DNA of 64,000 nucleotides from positions 2,790,001-2,854,000 of the forward strand of contig NZ_CP076023.1 of assembly GCF_018623035.1 (NCBI RefSeq), in the 5' to 3' direction. Below the pieces are notes generated by a model that saw nothing but the letters and a program-made list of their open reading frames with translations, had not been told where the DNA came from and did not search any database. The first letter of the stretch is position 1. Every line of letters starts with the position of its first letter. The translations under genes and the position numbers were made by a program. Source of the DNA: Cellulomonas dongxiuzhuiae (GTDB lineage Bacteria > Actinomycetota > Actinomycetes > Actinomycetales > Cellulomonadaceae). This document shows, in pieces, positions 10,901 through 21,235 of this stretch.

Positions 10901-12181
10901 TCAGTACTGCTGCAGGCCGGGGTACAGCGGGAACGCCTCGGTGAGCTTGCGCACCCGGGCGGCCAGCGCGTCGACGTCCGCCGCTGCGCCCTCGACGAGC
11001 GCCGTGGCGATGATGTCGGCGACCTCGGTGAACTCCGCGTCGCCGAAGCCGCGCGTGGCCAGGGCGGGCGTGCCGATGCGCAGGCCGGACGTGACGCGCG
11101 GCGGGCGCGGGTCGAACGGGACGGCGTTGCGGTTGACCGTGACACCCGCGGAGTGCAGGAGGTCCTCCGCCTGCTGGCCGTCGAGCGTCGAGTGGCGCAG
11201 GTCGACGAGCACGAGGTGCACGTCGGTGCCGCCGGTGAGCACCGAGACGCCCGCCGCGGCCACGTCGGGTGCGGTGAGGCGGTCGGCGATGATGCGGGCG
11301 CCGTCGATGGTGCGCTGCTGGCGGGCCTTGAACCCCTCGGTCGAGGCGACCTTGAACGCGACCGCCTTGGCGGCGATGACGTGCATGAGCGGGCCGCCCT
11401 GCTGGCCCGGGAACACGGCGGAGTCGATCTTCTTGGCGTACTCGCCCTTGCTCAGGATGAAGCCCGAGCGGGGGCCGCCGATGGTCTTGTGCACCGTGGA
11501 CGACACGACGTCGGAGTGCTCCACCGGGTTGGGGTGCAGGCCCGCGGCGACGAGGCCCGCGAAGTGCGCCATGTCGACCCACAGCTTCGCACCGACCTCG
11601 TCGGCGATCTCGCGGAACGCCGCGAAGTCGAGCTGGCGCGGGTAGGCGGACCAGCCGCCGATGAGGACGTCGGGACGGTGCTCGAGCGCTGCCTTGCGGA
11701 CGGCGTCGTAGTCGACGCGGAACGTCTGCGGGTCCACGCCGTAGGCGGCGACATCGTAGAGCTTGCCCGAGAAGTTGATCCGCATGCCGTGCGTGAGGTG
11801 GCCGCCGTGCGCGAGGTCGAGGCCGAGGATCTTGTCGCCCGCGTTGATGAGCGCGTGCAGCACCGCGGCGTTGGCCGTGGCACCCGAGTGCGGCTGGACG
11901 TTGGCGTGCTCGGCGCCGAACAGGGCCTTGGCGCGGTCGATCGCGATGGTCTCCGCGATGTCGACCTGCTCGCAGCCGCCGTAGTAGCGGCGGCCCGGGT
12001 AGCCCTCGGCGTACTTGTTGGTGAGCACGGAGCCCTGCGCCTGCAGGACCGCGCGCGGCACGAAGTTCTCGGAGGCGATCATCTCGAGGGTGTTCTGCTG
12101 GCGTGCCAGCTCACCGTCGAGGACGGCCGCGATCTCCGGGTCGAGCTCGGAGATGTTCTGGTCGAGCACGTTCTCGCTCAT
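10901..12181 (-). CDS. glyA: Serine hydroxymethyltransferase
   Basis: 426 residues, PLP-dependent; converts serine and THF to glycine and methylene-THF in the cytosol. Conserved segments: [40 protein letters not shown], and the PLP lysine in [13 protein letters not shown]. The family's threonine-rich version of that loop is altered to TVHKTIGGP, as often in actinobacteria. Length is normal. Transcribed with folD. A long leader of about 160 nt carries a ZTP riboswitch. Confidence 0.96.
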   Translation of the reverse strand: MSENVLDQNISELDPEIAAVLDGELARQQNTLEMIASENFVPRAVLQAQGSVLTNKYAEGYPGRRYYGGCEQVDIAETIAIDRAKALFGAEHANVQPHSGATANAAVLHALINAGDKILGLDLAHGGHLTHGMRINFSGKLYDVAAYGVDPQTFRVDYDAVRKAALEHRPDVLIGGWSAYPRQLDFAAFREIADEVGAKLWVDMAHFAGLVAAGLHPNPVEHSDVVSSTVHKTIGGPRSGFILSKGEYAKKIDSAVFPGQQGGPLMHVIAAKAVAFKVASTEGFKARQQRTIDGARIIADRLTAPDVAAAGVSVLTGGTDVHLVLVDLRHSTLDGQQAEDLLHSAGVTVNRNAVPFDPRPPRVTSGLRIGTPALATRGFGDAEFTEVADIIATALVEGAAADVDALAARVRKLTEAFPLYPGLQQY

Positions 12182-12257
12182 GCAGGGCTCCTGTCGCAGT
12201 CAACTGTGCGGGCGGCGTCCGGCGCACCGCACACGCACGTCGGGTGTGGGGTGACCG

Positions 12258-12340
12258 AGGGGCCCAGGCGTCCGACCCGTTGGTCCAGCTGCTGCGTCGC
12301 TCCCCGGTGGTGACCCACCCTGCTGCGCCAGTCGCGACAC
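12258..12340 (-). promoter_or_regulatory. ZTP (pfl) riboswitch in the glyA-folD leader
   Basis: The minus-strand RNA shows the pfl-motif core in order: GACTGGCG (12333-12326), ACCACCGGGGAGCG (12311-12298), then GCCTGGGCC (12269-12261) in the 3' pseudoknot part. ZTP riboswitches sense ZMP/ZTP, which builds up when 10-formyl-THF is short, and turn on folate and purine genes. The aptamer ends about 80 nt before the glyA start. The same 14-mer recurs in front of purH at 38119. Confidence 0.9.
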
Positions 12341-12387
12341 GCACACCTTACCAACCGCGCCCGCCTGCCCCGGCCCGTGTCCACGGC

Positions 12388-12921
12388 TCAGGCGGTCGCC
12401 GGCGGCGTCTCGAGGGCGGCCAGCCAGATCCGCAGCACACGCTCGAGGGCGTCGGCGTCGGCGGGCTCGAGCGCGTCCAGCAGGCGGCGCTCGTTGGCCA
12501 TGTGGTCGGTGAACGCGGCGTCGATGACCTCGCGTCCGCGTGGGGTCAGCGCGACGACGCGCGCGCGGGCGTCGGTGTCGCCGACGCGGCGCGTCACGAG
12601 GCCTGCGCGCTCGAGCCGGTCGATCCGCTTGCTCATGCCGCCGCTGGTGACCAGCGTGTGCTCCGCGAGGTCGCCCGGCGAGCGCTCGTACGGTGGGCCG
12701 CCGCGACGCAGCGTCGCGAGCACGTCGAACTCCCCCTCGGTCAGGCCATGCCGGGCGTACACCGCGACGAGCTCGTCGGTGAGGTGGTTGGCGACGCGGT
12801 GCAGACGCCCGATGACCTGCTGCGGGCGGACGTCGAGGTCGGGACGCTCCCGCCGCCAGGCGTCGCCGACGAGGTCCAGCCGGTCAGGGGTCGGTGCGCG
12901 GCGCGGGTCCGGGGTGGGCAC
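12388..12921 (-). CDS. MarR-family transcriptional regulator
   Basis: 177 residues. Winged helix-turn-helix in the middle: LTEGEFDVLATLRRGG, then LVTSGGMSKRIDRLERAGLV as recognition helix and GDTDARARVVALTPRG as the wing. MarR dimers usually repress an adjacent gene and let go on binding small aromatics or after oxidation. It is divergent from an EamA exporter with only 39 bp between start codons, so the exporter is the likely target. GTG start with TATATT 6 nt upstream points to a leaderless transcript. Confidence 0.9.
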   Translation of the reverse strand: MPTPDPRRAPTPDRLDLVGDAWRRERPDLDVRPQQVIGRLHRVANHLTDELVAVYARHGLTEGEFDVLATLRRGGPPYERSPGDLAEHTLVTSGGMSKRIDRLERAGLVTRRVGDTDARARVVALTPRGREVIDAAFTDHMANERRLLDALEPADADALERVLRIWLAALETPPATA

Positions 12922-12960
12922 CCGGGGAATATATCTTCCACGTCAGGTATTTTGTCTTCC
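12922..12960. promoter_or_regulatory. Divergent leaderless promoters of the MarR/EamA pair
   Basis: The 39-bp gap is AT-rich for this genome. TATATT reads leftward 6 nt before the MarR GTG, and TATTTT (12948-12953) reads rightward 7 nt before the exporter GTG. TTCCACG (from 12936) and CGTGGAA (ending inside the exporter start) form an inverted repeat that could be the MarR operator spanning both promoters. Confidence 0.55.
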
Positions 12961-13893
12961 GTGGAAACTACCTGGCGCTGGTCGCTGCTCGCCGCCGTCG
13001 CGCCCGTCACCTGGGGCGCGGCCTACTTCGTCACGGCACAGACGCTCCCCGCCACGCACCCGCTCTGGGGCTCCGTGCTGCGCGCGCTGCCCGCCGGCGT
13101 CGTGCTGCTGGCGATCGCGCGACGGGCCCCCCGGGGCGCCTGGTGGTGGCGGTCGCTCGTGCTGGGCGCTCTGAACATGAGCGCGTTCTTCGTGCTCGTG
13201 TACGTCGCCGCGCAGCGCCTGCCCACATCGGTGGCGTCGACGGTGATGGCGGTCTCGCCGTTCGCGCTCGCCCTGGTCGCCTGGCCGCTGCTGGGCCAGC
13301 GCCCGCGCGCCGCGTCGCTCGCCGGCGCGGGGCTCGGGCTCGCGGGCGTCGTCGCGATGCTGCTGACGGGCAGCGTGGCCGTCGACCCGCTCGGGGTGCT
13401 CGCCGGCGCGGCCGCCATGCTCATGTCGTCGGTCGGGTTCGTCCTGGCGACGCGGTGGAAGGACGACGTCGACGTGCTGACGACGACGTCGTGGCAGCTG
13501 GTGGCCGGAGGGCTGCTGCTCGTCCCCGTGGCAGCCCTCGTGGAGGGTGGTCCGCCGACCCTGGACGCACGCGGCTGGCTCGGCATGGCGTTCCTGTCGC
13601 TCGTCGCCACGGCGCTCGCGTACGTCGCCTGGTTCACCGCGCTGCACCACCTGCCCGCGAGCGCGGTCGGACTCGTCGGACTCCTCAACCCCGTCACCGG
13701 CGTCGTCGTCGGGCTCGCGCTCGGCGGCGAGCACCTGACCGGGCGGCAGACGCTCGGCGTGGCCGCGGTCCTCGCCGCCGTGCTCCTGGGCCAGCCCGCT
13801 CTGCAGGCGCGGCTGCGCCGTCGGCGCCCGGTGGTACCGGCCGACCCCGACGTGGTGCGCACTCCCGCACCCGTGCCGGCCGGGCGTCGGTAG
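12961..13893 (+). CDS. EamA/DMT-family exporter
   Basis: 310 residues with about ten hydrophobic helices in two EamA repeats; conserved points are VAPVTWGAAYFV at the start, ALNMSAFFVLVYVAAQRLP and FTALHHLPASAVGLVGLLNPV in the second repeat. The family exports amino acids, metabolites or drugs by proton exchange. Divergent MarR partner suggests inducible export of a toxic small molecule; substrate unknown. A Pro/Arg-rich cytosolic tail follows the last helix. The GTG start is fixed by the TATTTT hexamer 7 nt upstream and by the lack of a ribosome site. Confidence 0.88.
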   Translation: METTWRWSLLAAVAPVTWGAAYFVTAQTLPATHPLWGSVLRALPAGVVLLAIARRAPRGAWWWRSLVLGALNMSAFFVLVYVAAQRLPTSVASTVMAVSPFALALVAWPLLGQRPRAASLAGAGLGLAGVVAMLLTGSVAVDPLGVLAGAAAMLMSSVGFVLATRWKDDVDVLTTTSWQLVAGGLLLVPVAALVEGGPPTLDARGWLGMAFLSLVATALAYVAWFTALHHLPASAVGLVGLLNPVTGVVVGLALGGEHLTGRQTLGVAAVLAAVLLGQPALQARLRRRRPVVPADPDVVRTPAPVPAGRR

Positions 13894-14010
13894 CGCGGGC
13901 CGGCCGGGACCACCGGACGGTGCCCGAGGCGACGTCGTCGTCCTTGACGGCGTCCGCGCGCGTGACGCCCGCGAAGGCGGGTCGCAGGGCGTCCGGGTCG
14001 TCCCGCTGCG

Positions 14011-14502
14011 TCAGGCCTGGACGACCTCACCCTCGCCGAGGAGCTTGCGCAGGTACGCGTAGGTGAGGTCGCCGGCGGTCTGGTCGTGCTGGTGCTCGTA
14101 GCCCGCCTTGTTGTACAGGGCGATGTTCTGCAGCGAGTCGCGACCCGTGAAGACCCAGACCTCCTCGATGCCCTCGGGCAGCGTCGGCAGGATCGCCGAG
14201 AGCAGCTCGGTGCCGATGCCCTTGCCCTGCAGGTCGGGGGCGACGGCGAAGCGTCCGAGGGTGGCCTTGCCGCCGTCGACGAGCACGCGGATCGAGCCGA
14301 CGAGGCGGTGGCCCCACCACGCACCGAGCGTGATGACGCCGTCCGCGACGAGGTCGGCCTTCAGCTCCTTGAGCGTCTGCGTCAGGGGCGGGATGTTCGG
14401 GTCGCCGTACTGCTGCGCCTCCGTGACGAAGGCGGCACGGCGCAGGGTGAGCAGCTCGCCCGCGTCGTCCACGGTGACAGGGCGGATGTCGAGGGCGGTC
14501 AT
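14011..14502 (-). CDS. GNAT-family N-acetyltransferase
   Basis: 163 residues. Acetyl-CoA loop LGRFAVAPDLQGKGIGTELL near residues 82-101 with the Q/RxxGxG/A motif, and a typical C-terminal strand IALYNKAGYEHQH. GNAT enzymes transfer acetyl from acetyl-CoA to an amine on a small molecule, peptide or protein; the acceptor cannot be predicted. Convergent end with the EamA exporter, and nearly back to back with purU on the other strand. Confidence 0.88.
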   Translation of the reverse strand: MTALDIRPVTVDDAGELLTLRRAAFVTEAQQYGDPNIPPLTQTLKELKADLVADGVITLGAWWGHRLVGSIRVLVDGGKATLGRFAVAPDLQGKGIGTELLSAILPTLPEGIEEVWVFTGRDSLQNIALYNKAGYEHQHDQTAGDLTYAYLRKLLGEGEVVQA

Positions 14503-14536
14503 GGCGCCATGGTGTCAGCCCGCGGCACCCGCGCAC

Positions 14537-14542
14537 TACTCT
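14537..14542 (+). promoter_or_regulatory. -10 hexamer for purU
   Basis: TACTCT lies 8 nt before the GTG at 14551. No ribosome site is seen, so a leaderless transcript is likely. It argues against the in-frame upstream ATG at 14506. Confidence 0.4.
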
Positions 14543-14550
14543 CGGACCTC

Positions 14551-15417
<867 letters not shown>

Positions 15418-15420
15418 CCG

Positions 15421-15456
15421 GCGCGGTGCGGCGGCGTCCTCCCGCCGCACCGGCGC
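15421..15456 (+). terminator. Terminator after purU
   Basis: GGTGCGGCGG and CCGCCGCACC pair around a 7-nt loop, with four more pairs beyond a bulge, right after the purU stop. Confidence 0.6.
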
Positions 15457-15472
15457 GGGTGGTCGTCGCCGT

Positions 15473-15486
15473 GCGAAGCGTTTCGC
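15473..15486. promoter_or_regulatory. Operator-like palindrome upstream of the CBM2 esterase
   Basis: GCGAAGCGTTTCGC has 5-bp arms GCGAA/TTCGC around GCGT, 116 bp before the esterase start. It resembles the CGAA-N-TTTCG type of element described upstream of xylan-use genes in streptomycetes and general LacI-family operators. Assignment is by resemblance only. Confidence 0.45.
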
Positions 15487-15601
15487 GCCGTGCGGTCCCG
15501 GACGGCGCGCGCCATGCTCGCGTGACGGCCCGGCAAACGTTCCCGCCGCGTCGAGGAGTGCCGGCGCACCGCCGCGTCCGGCAGGGCGAGGAGGACACGC
15601 G

Positions 15602-17053
15602 ATGAGACTGTTCCGTTCCGGCGCACGCCGGCGCACGGCCGTGCGGGCCGGGCTGCTGGGCACCGCGCTGGCCCTCGCGCTGGCGGGTGCCGCGCAGCTC
15701 GCCTCGGCTCCCCCCGCGCAGGCGGCGTCGCTCGTCGAGGTGACGGGCTTCGGCACGAACCCCGGCGGCCTGCGGATGTACCAGTTCGTGCCCGACCGCC
15801 TCGCGGCCAGCCCCGGCATCGTGGTGGTCGTGCACTACTGCACCGGCAGCGCGCAGGCGATGTTCAGCGGGCAGCAGTTCGACGAGCTCGCCTCGCAGCT
15901 GGGGTACATCGTCATCTACCCGAGCACCAACCGCCCCGGCAGCTGCTTCGACGTCTCCTCGACGGCCGCGATGACGCGCGACGGCGGCTCCGACCCGCAG
16001 AGCATCGTGCAGATGGTCCGGCACGTGCAGCAGCGGTACACCACCGACACGTCCCGCGTCTTCATCACCGGCACGTCGTCGGGCGCCATGACGACCCAGC
16101 TCGTGCTGGCCGAGTACCCGGACGTCTTCGCCGCCGGCAGCGCGTTCGCCGGCGTGCCCGCCACGTGCTTCTCGACCGGCGGTGCCAAGCCGGGCACGTC
16201 GGCGCAGGCCGGCTGGAACAGTGACTGCGCGCAGGGTCGACGGATCCTCACCGCCCAGCAGTGGGGTGACCTGGCCCGCGCCACCTACCCGGGCTACACC
16301 GGGAAGCGGCCGCGCGTGCAGCTGTGGCACGGCAGCAACGACGAGACGCTGAGCTCGCAGAACCACACCGAGGCCGTCAAGCAGTGGACGAACGTGATGG
16401 GCATCAGCTCGACGCCCGCCTCGACCGAGACCATCGGCAACCGCACGCGCGCCCGCTACGGCGGCACGGGCACGCAGGCGCCGCTGGAGGCCAACCTGCT
16501 GCAGGGCGTGACGCACAACCTGCCGGTCGACGCGGCGGCGGCGATCGCCTTCTTCGGCCTGGACCAGGCGAACCCGACGCCCACCCCCACGCCGACGCCG
16601 ACGCCGACGCCCACGCCCAGCGTGACGCCCACCCCCACACCGAGCGTGACGCCGACGCCGAGCGTGACGCCCACACCGAGCGTGACTCCCACGCCGACGC
16701 CGACCCCCAGCCCGACACCCACGTCCGGCACGACGGGCGCCTGCTCGGTCGCGTACTCCGTCAACCAGTGGAACACCGGGTTCACGGCCAACCTGACGAT
16801 CACCAACACGTCGTCGCGGGCGGTCTCCGGGTGGACGTTGACCTGGGCGTTCCCGTCGGGTCAGCAGGTGACCCAGGCCTGGAGCAGCACGGTCGCGCAG
16901 TCCGGCAGCCAGGTGACCGCGACCAACGCGGCCTGGAACGGCAGCATCCCGGCCGGCGGATCGGTGCAGATCGGCTTCAACGGCTCGCACGGCGGGACCA
17001 ACACGGCGCCGTCGTCCTTCGCCCTCAACGGGGCCACCTGCAGCAACGGCTGA
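15602..17053 (+). CDS. Secreted CE1-type esterase (acetylxylan/feruloyl esterase or PHB-depolymerase-like) with CBM2
   Basis: 483 residues. Signal peptide ([13 protein letters not shown], hydrophobic core, AQAAS cleavage near 42). The alpha/beta-hydrolase domain (about 45-320) has the nucleophile serine in GTSSGAM, an oxyanion region VVHYCTGSA, and a C-terminal GVTHNLP histidine, the pattern of the PHB-depolymerase/CE1 esterase family. A long PTPTPSVTP linker leads to a CBM2 (about 380-483, with paired cysteines, [35 protein letters not shown]). Probably removes acetyl or feruloyl groups from xylan and works with the GH10 xylanase; the exact ester is not visible. Confidence 0.88.
   Translation: MRLFRSGARRRTAVRAGLLGTALALALAGAAQLASAPPAQAASLVEVTGFGTNPGGLRMYQFVPDRLAASPGIVVVVHYCTGSAQAMFSGQQFDELASQLGYIVIYPSTNRPGSCFDVSSTAAMTRDGGSDPQSIVQMVRHVQQRYTTDTSRVFITGTSSGAMTTQLVLAEYPDVFAAGSAFAGVPATCFSTGGAKPGTSAQAGWNSDCAQGRRILTAQQWGDLARATYPGYTGKRPRVQLWHGSNDETLSSQNHTEAVKQWTNVMGISSTPASTETIGNRTRARYGGTGTQAPLEANLLQGVTHNLPVDAAAAIAFFGLDQANPTPTPTPTPTPTPTPSVTPTPTPSVTPTPSVTPTPSVTPTPTPTPSPTPTSGTTGACSVAYSVNQWNTGFTANLTITNTSSRAVSGWTLTWAFPSGQQVTQAWSSTVAQSGSQVTATNAAWNGSIPAGGSVQIGFNGSHGGTNTAPSSFALNGATCSNG
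16572..16731 (+). repeat. In-frame PTPT/PSVTP linker repeats
   Basis: Runs of ACGCCGACGCC and CCGAGCGTGACGCC encode the Pro-Thr linker of the esterase. This is a coding microsatellite that could vary in length between strains. Confidence 0.8.
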
Positions 17054-17071
17054 TCCCACGCAGCCGCCCAC

Positions 17072-17108
17072 GGGGCGGCGGCTCCCGCACCACGGGAGCC
17101 GCCGCCCC
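17072..17108 (+). terminator. Terminator after the esterase
   Basis: A perfect 16-bp stem (GGGGCGGCGGCTCCCG and its complement) with a CACCA loop begins 18 nt past the stop. Confidence 0.8.
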
Positions 17109-17155
17109 ACCGGGGGTGCACCACGGCCGCGATCGCGTCACACCGACGTGGCCAC

Positions 17156-17171
17156 TATGACCCAGGTCACA
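17156..17171. promoter_or_regulatory. CRP/GlxR-like palindrome, near-copy of the xylanase site
   Basis: TATGACCCAGGTCACA differs from the site at 2187 at one position, and both are followed by an AT-richer stretch. It lies about 100 bp before the small membrane protein gene at 17270, within an AT-rich patch (ACAAATCGTTTTGTTAGG) that probably holds the promoter. Confidence 0.5.
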
Positions 17172-17269
17172 CAAATCGTTTTGTTAGGTATCTCCTTGAG
17201 AATTCACCCACGACGGTGGGGGCACCGGAGCCGCCGAGGCGCCGGTGCCGTCCGACCAAAGGGGAACCC

Positions 17270-17731
17270 ATGTCCGCCGATGTCGCACCCGTCTCCGCAC
17301 CCGTCAGCACCGCGTCCGGCGCGCCCCGCGCGCGCCGTGCCCATCTGCTCGGCACGCTTCTGGCCGCTCTCGGCGTGCTCATGGCCCTCGCGGGCGTCGG
17401 CACCTGGGCCGGCATCGCCCAAGGACTGGCGCAGGAGGAGATCACCGTCTCCGACAACGCCCCCGCCCTCGCGGGCCAGCCCGTCGTGACCCCGTGGGCC
17501 GCCTGGGCGCAGGCAGAGACCATCCGCGCCGACCTGGCCGAGATGACCGGTGGCCGCACCTTCGCGGAGCTGGAGCGTGACGACCCGCAGCGCCCCGCGG
17601 TCGCGACCGGGACCTTCCTGCGCGCCTCGCTCATCACGTCGGTCATCGCGTTCGGCGTCGCGCTCACGCTCGTGGGCATCGGCACCGGCTTCGTGCTCGG
17701 GGGCCTGGGCCTGCGCAACGCCGCCCGCTGA
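17270..17731 (+). CDS. Small two-helix membrane protein (family often mislabelled ring-opening dioxygenase LigA)
   Basis: 153 residues: a short polar N-terminus, helix one near 28-50, an external loop with EITVSDNAPALAGQPVVTPWAAWAQA and GRTFAELERDDPQRP, then helix two near 120-145. The loop motifs ITVSDxA, WAQAxxI and TFAELxxDDP are shared with the protein at 52371-52844. Databases often call such proteins LigA-like; nothing here looks like a dioxygenase (no metal site, mostly membrane). Function unknown. ATG follows AAAGGGGA. A CRP-like palindrome lies upstream and a bidirectional hairpin follows. Confidence 0.75.
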   Translation: MSADVAPVSAPVSTASGAPRARRAHLLGTLLAALGVLMALAGVGTWAGIAQGLAQEEITVSDNAPALAGQPVVTPWAAWAQAETIRADLAEMTGGRTFAELERDDPQRPAVATGTFLRASLITSVIAFGVALTLVGIGTGFVLGGLGLRNAAR

Positions 17732-17764
17732 GGACGCACGTCGCACCCGCGACGTGGAAGCGCG

Positions 17765-17797
17765 CCCAGGCCCCCGCCCCCTCCCCGGGGGCCTGGG
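17765..17797. terminator. Bidirectional terminator between convergent genes
   Basis: CCCAGGCCCCCG and CGGGGGCCTGGG form a 12-bp stem around a 9-nt C-rich loop, between the small membrane protein gene and the sugar ATPase gene. Confidence 0.65.
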
Positions 17798-17880
17798 ACG
17801 GCGCCTCCGTCAGCCGGCGGGCGCGCAGCCGTCGCCGAGCCCGACGGTGCCACCGTCAGGACGCGGACGAACAGCCGCCG

Positions 17881-18663
<783 letters not shown>

Positions 18664-18728
18664 GCCTCGATCCACCTGCTCCCGTCGCGCACGTGTCACG
18701 TGCAGTGAAGCCCCCCGTCCTCTCCCGG

Positions 18729-19952
18729 TCAACCCTCCTCCTGCTCCGTCGGCCCGTCGTCGTCGGGATCCGCGCTGCCCTCCCCGCGCACCGCGACGTC
18801 GGCCGACCGCAGCGCGAGCACGAGCGCGCCCATCACCTCGGCGCGCTGACCGAGCGCCGCGGGGACCACCTCGAGCGGTGCGATCCGGTTGCGCAGCATC
18901 CGCCGGCGCACCGCGTCGCGCATCGGGCCCAGCAGCACCTCGCCCGTCTCGGACAGCTCCCCGCCCACGACCACGCACTGCGGGTTGACCGCCGTGCCCA
19001 GCCCTGCCACGACCGCACCGATCACCGCGCCCGCGTCGGCCACGACACGCGCGAACCCCGGGTCCCCGTCGCGCGTGCGCGCGATCACGTCCCGCAGGGC
19101 GAGGGACCCGTGGGTCGCGCGCAGCGGCTCCACCAGCGCGCTCGCCCCGACGACCGTGTCGAGGCAGCCGCGCGACCCGCACCGGCAGATGTGGCCCGTC
19201 GGGTCGACCTGCACGTGCCCGATCTCGCCCGCCGTCCCCGCGAACCCGCGGTGCACCTGCCCGTTGATGACGATGCCCGCGCCCGTGCCGTACGACGCGC
19301 GCACGTACACGGCGTCCCGGTACCCGCGCGCCGCACCCAGCGTGGACTCGGCGAGCGCCCCGAGGTTCGCGTCGTTGTCGACGTGCACCGGGCGGCCGAG
19401 GCGCTTGGCGAGCACCTGCCCCAGGTGCTCACCCTCCCAACCGCGCAGCAGCCCGGGCACCGACACCATGCCGGTGTCGGCGTCGACGGGCGCGGGGATG
19501 CCGACGCCGACGCCCACGACCTCATCGAGGCCGGACCCGATGCGCTCGAGGAGGTCCAGGACGAGGAGTGCGGCCCGGTCCAGGGTGGTGTCCGACGGGT
19601 GCTCGTACGGCAGCGGCAGCACCTGCTCGGCCACGACCTCGTGCGCGAAGTCGCCCAGCGCGACGCGCAGGTGACGGTGCCCGACCTGCACGCCCACCGC
19701 CAGCCCCACCCGCCGGGCCAGCGTGACCAGCTGGGCGCGTCGGCCGCTGCGGGTGGTGACGGCGGTGTCGACGAGCCCGGCCGCGAGCAGCTCGCGGACG
19801 ATCGTCGACACCGTCGCCTGGGACAGGCCGGTGGCGGCGGCGAGCTCGACCTGCGTCAGGCCGCCGTACCGCTGGACCGTCCCGACCACCAGCGCCTTGT
19901 TGGCCTCCCGCAGGGACGTCTGCGAGCCCGCTGCTGCCGCTCGCCTGCTCAC
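18729..19952 (-). CDS. ROK-family transcriptional regulator
   Basis: 407 residues. An N-terminal winged helix (LTQVELAAATGLSQATVSTIVRE, residues about 30-55) is followed by a ROK sugar-kinase-like fold with GVGVGIPAPVD, VDNDANLGALAE, and the zinc motif CRCGSRGCLD near 255-265. The phosphate-binding GTGAGIVINGQ and GEIGH region are kept. Regulators of this type (XylR/NagC class) repress sugar uptake genes until sugar binds. Adjacent to the importer, it is the likely local repressor. GTG start with TAGGTT 6 nt upstream suggests a leaderless mRNA. Confidence 0.9.
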   Translation of the reverse strand: MSRRAAAAGSQTSLREANKALVVGTVQRYGGLTQVELAAATGLSQATVSTIVRELLAAGLVDTAVTTRSGRRAQLVTLARRVGLAVGVQVGHRHLRVALGDFAHEVVAEQVLPLPYEHPSDTTLDRAALLVLDLLERIGSGLDEVVGVGVGIPAPVDADTGMVSVPGLLRGWEGEHLGQVLAKRLGRPVHVDNDANLGALAESTLGAARGYRDAVYVRASYGTGAGIVINGQVHRGFAGTAGEIGHVQVDPTGHICRCGSRGCLDTVVGASALVEPLRATHGSLALRDVIARTRDGDPGFARVVADAGAVIGAVVAGLGTAVNPQCVVVGGELSETGEVLLGPMRDAVRRRMLRNRIAPLEVVPAALGQRAEVMGALVLALRSADVAVRGEGSADPDDDGPTEQEEG

Positions 19953-19958
19953 GGAGGC

Positions 19959-19964
19959 AACCTA
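19959..19964 (-). promoter_or_regulatory. -10 hexamer of the ROK regulator
   Basis: TAGGTT reads leftward with a 6-nt spacer to the GTG at 19952, and no ribosome site is present. The regulator therefore has its own promoter inside the 47-bp gap after the permease. Confidence 0.45.
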
Positions 19965-19999
19965 CCTGCGTGCACGCGCCGAACCGCGCTACCGCGGTC

Positions 20000-21235
20000 C
20001 TACTGCGTGCCCGCGCGCCGCTTGTTGAGCAGGTCGAACGCGACCGCGAGCAGCAGCACCATGCCCTTGATGGCCATCTGCCACGACGGGTCGACGGACA
20101 GGATCGACAGGCCCATGTTGAGCACGCCCATGATGAGAGCACCGACGATGGCGCCGGCGATCCGGCCGATGCCGCCGGTGACCGCTGCGCCGCCGATGAA
20201 GCAGGCGGCGATCGCGTCGAGCTCGTAGTTCTGGCCGGCCGACGCGATGGCCGCGCCGGCGCGTGCCGTGGTGAAGACCGCGGCGACCCCGGCGAGCAGG
20301 CCCATGTTGACGAAGATCCAGAAGTCGACCTTGCGGGTGTTCACGCCGGACAGCGCCGCCGCGGCCCGATTGCCGCCGATCGCGTAGATGTGCCGGCCGA
20401 AGACGGTGCGGCCCATGAGGAACGAGTAGGCGACGACGAGGACGCCGACGATGACCAGGACGATGGGCGTGCCCCCGGCCGAGAACGACAGGATGACGGT
20501 GAGGATCCCGATGCCCAGCGCGATCATCGCGATCTTCGCGACGAACAGGCCACGCGCCTCGACGTGCAGGTCGTGCTTGCGCAGCGCGCCGCGCGCCCGC
20601 AGCTGGCTCAGGACGATCGCACCGACCGCCAGGACACCGATCACGAGCGTGACGACGTCCATGTTGCTGACGTAGTTGAACCAGGGGGGCAGCGAGCCCT
20701 TGGAGATCCGGATGAACGAGGAGGGCAGCCCTGCGAGCGTCTCGCCGACGACCACGAGCGCGAGGCCGCGGAACACGAGCATGCCGGCGAGCGTCACGAT
20801 GAACGCCGGGATCCCCACGTAGGCGACCCAGAACCCCTGCCATGCGCCGACGAGGGCACCGAGCGCCAGACCGACGAGCACCGCCACGATCCACGGTGCG
20901 TCGAAGTCGCGCATGGTCGTCGCCACGACACCGCCGACGAACGCGACGACGGAGCCGACCGACAGGTCGATGTGGCCGGCGACGATCACCATCAGCATGC
21001 CGATGGCGAGCACCATGATGTGCGCGTTCTGCTGGAACAGGGCCGCGACGTTGTTGGCGAGCAGCAGCTTGCCGTCGGTGAGGACCTGGAACAGCAGCAC
21101 GATGACGATGAGCGCGCCGAAGATGCCGTACTGGCGCGCGTTGCCGCCCAGGCCCTGCAGGCGCTGCCCGAGGGAGACGCGCGGCACGCCGGGCGGGTTC
21201 GGGGCGGGGAGGTTGACGTCGGTCGTGGTGCTCAT
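20000..21235 (-). CDS. Multiple-sugar ABC transporter permease (GguB/MmsB/XylH family)
   Basis: 411 residues, about ten to twelve hydrophobic helices. Family marks are [19 protein letters not shown] near the first third, [33 protein letters not shown] and the end block [17 protein letters not shown]. It forms the membrane channel for monosaccharide import with the double ATPase whose stop it overlaps by 4 bp (ATGA). The extended hydrophilic insert with [17 protein letters not shown] is usual for the XylH/GguB branch. Confidence 0.93.
   Translation of the reverse strand: MSTTTDVNLPAPNPPGVPRVSLGQRLQGLGGNARQYGIFGALIVIVLLFQVLTDGKLLLANNVAALFQQNAHIMVLAIGMLMVIVAGHIDLSVGSVVAFVGGVVATTMRDFDAPWIVAVLVGLALGALVGAWQGFWVAYVGIPAFIVTLAGMLVFRGLALVVVGETLAGLPSSFIRISKGSLPPWFNYVSNMDVVTLVIGVLAVGAIVLSQLRARGALRKHDLHVEARGLFVAKIAMIALGIGILTVILSFSAGGTPIVLVIVGVLVVAYSFLMGRTVFGRHIYAIGGNRAAAALSGVNTRKVDFWIFVNMGLLAGVAAVFTTARAGAAIASAGQNYELDAIAACFIGGAAVTGGIGRIAGAIVGALIMGVLNMGLSILSVDPSWQMAIKGMVLLLAVAFDLLNKRRAGTQ

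Noticed and set aside
14506..14550. An upstream ATG as the purU start
   Set aside because: It would add 15 residues without family-like sequence, and TACTCT sits inside the extension at the right distance for the GTG at 14551.
16572..16731. CRISPR- or minisatellite-like repeats in the esterase gene
   Set aside because: They encode the PTPT/PSVTP linker between the esterase and CBM2 domains.
17270..17731. Naming this gene and its paralog as aromatic ring-opening dioxygenase LigA
   Set aside because: The proteins are about 155 residues with two membrane helices and no metal-binding site; the name is a known database artefact.
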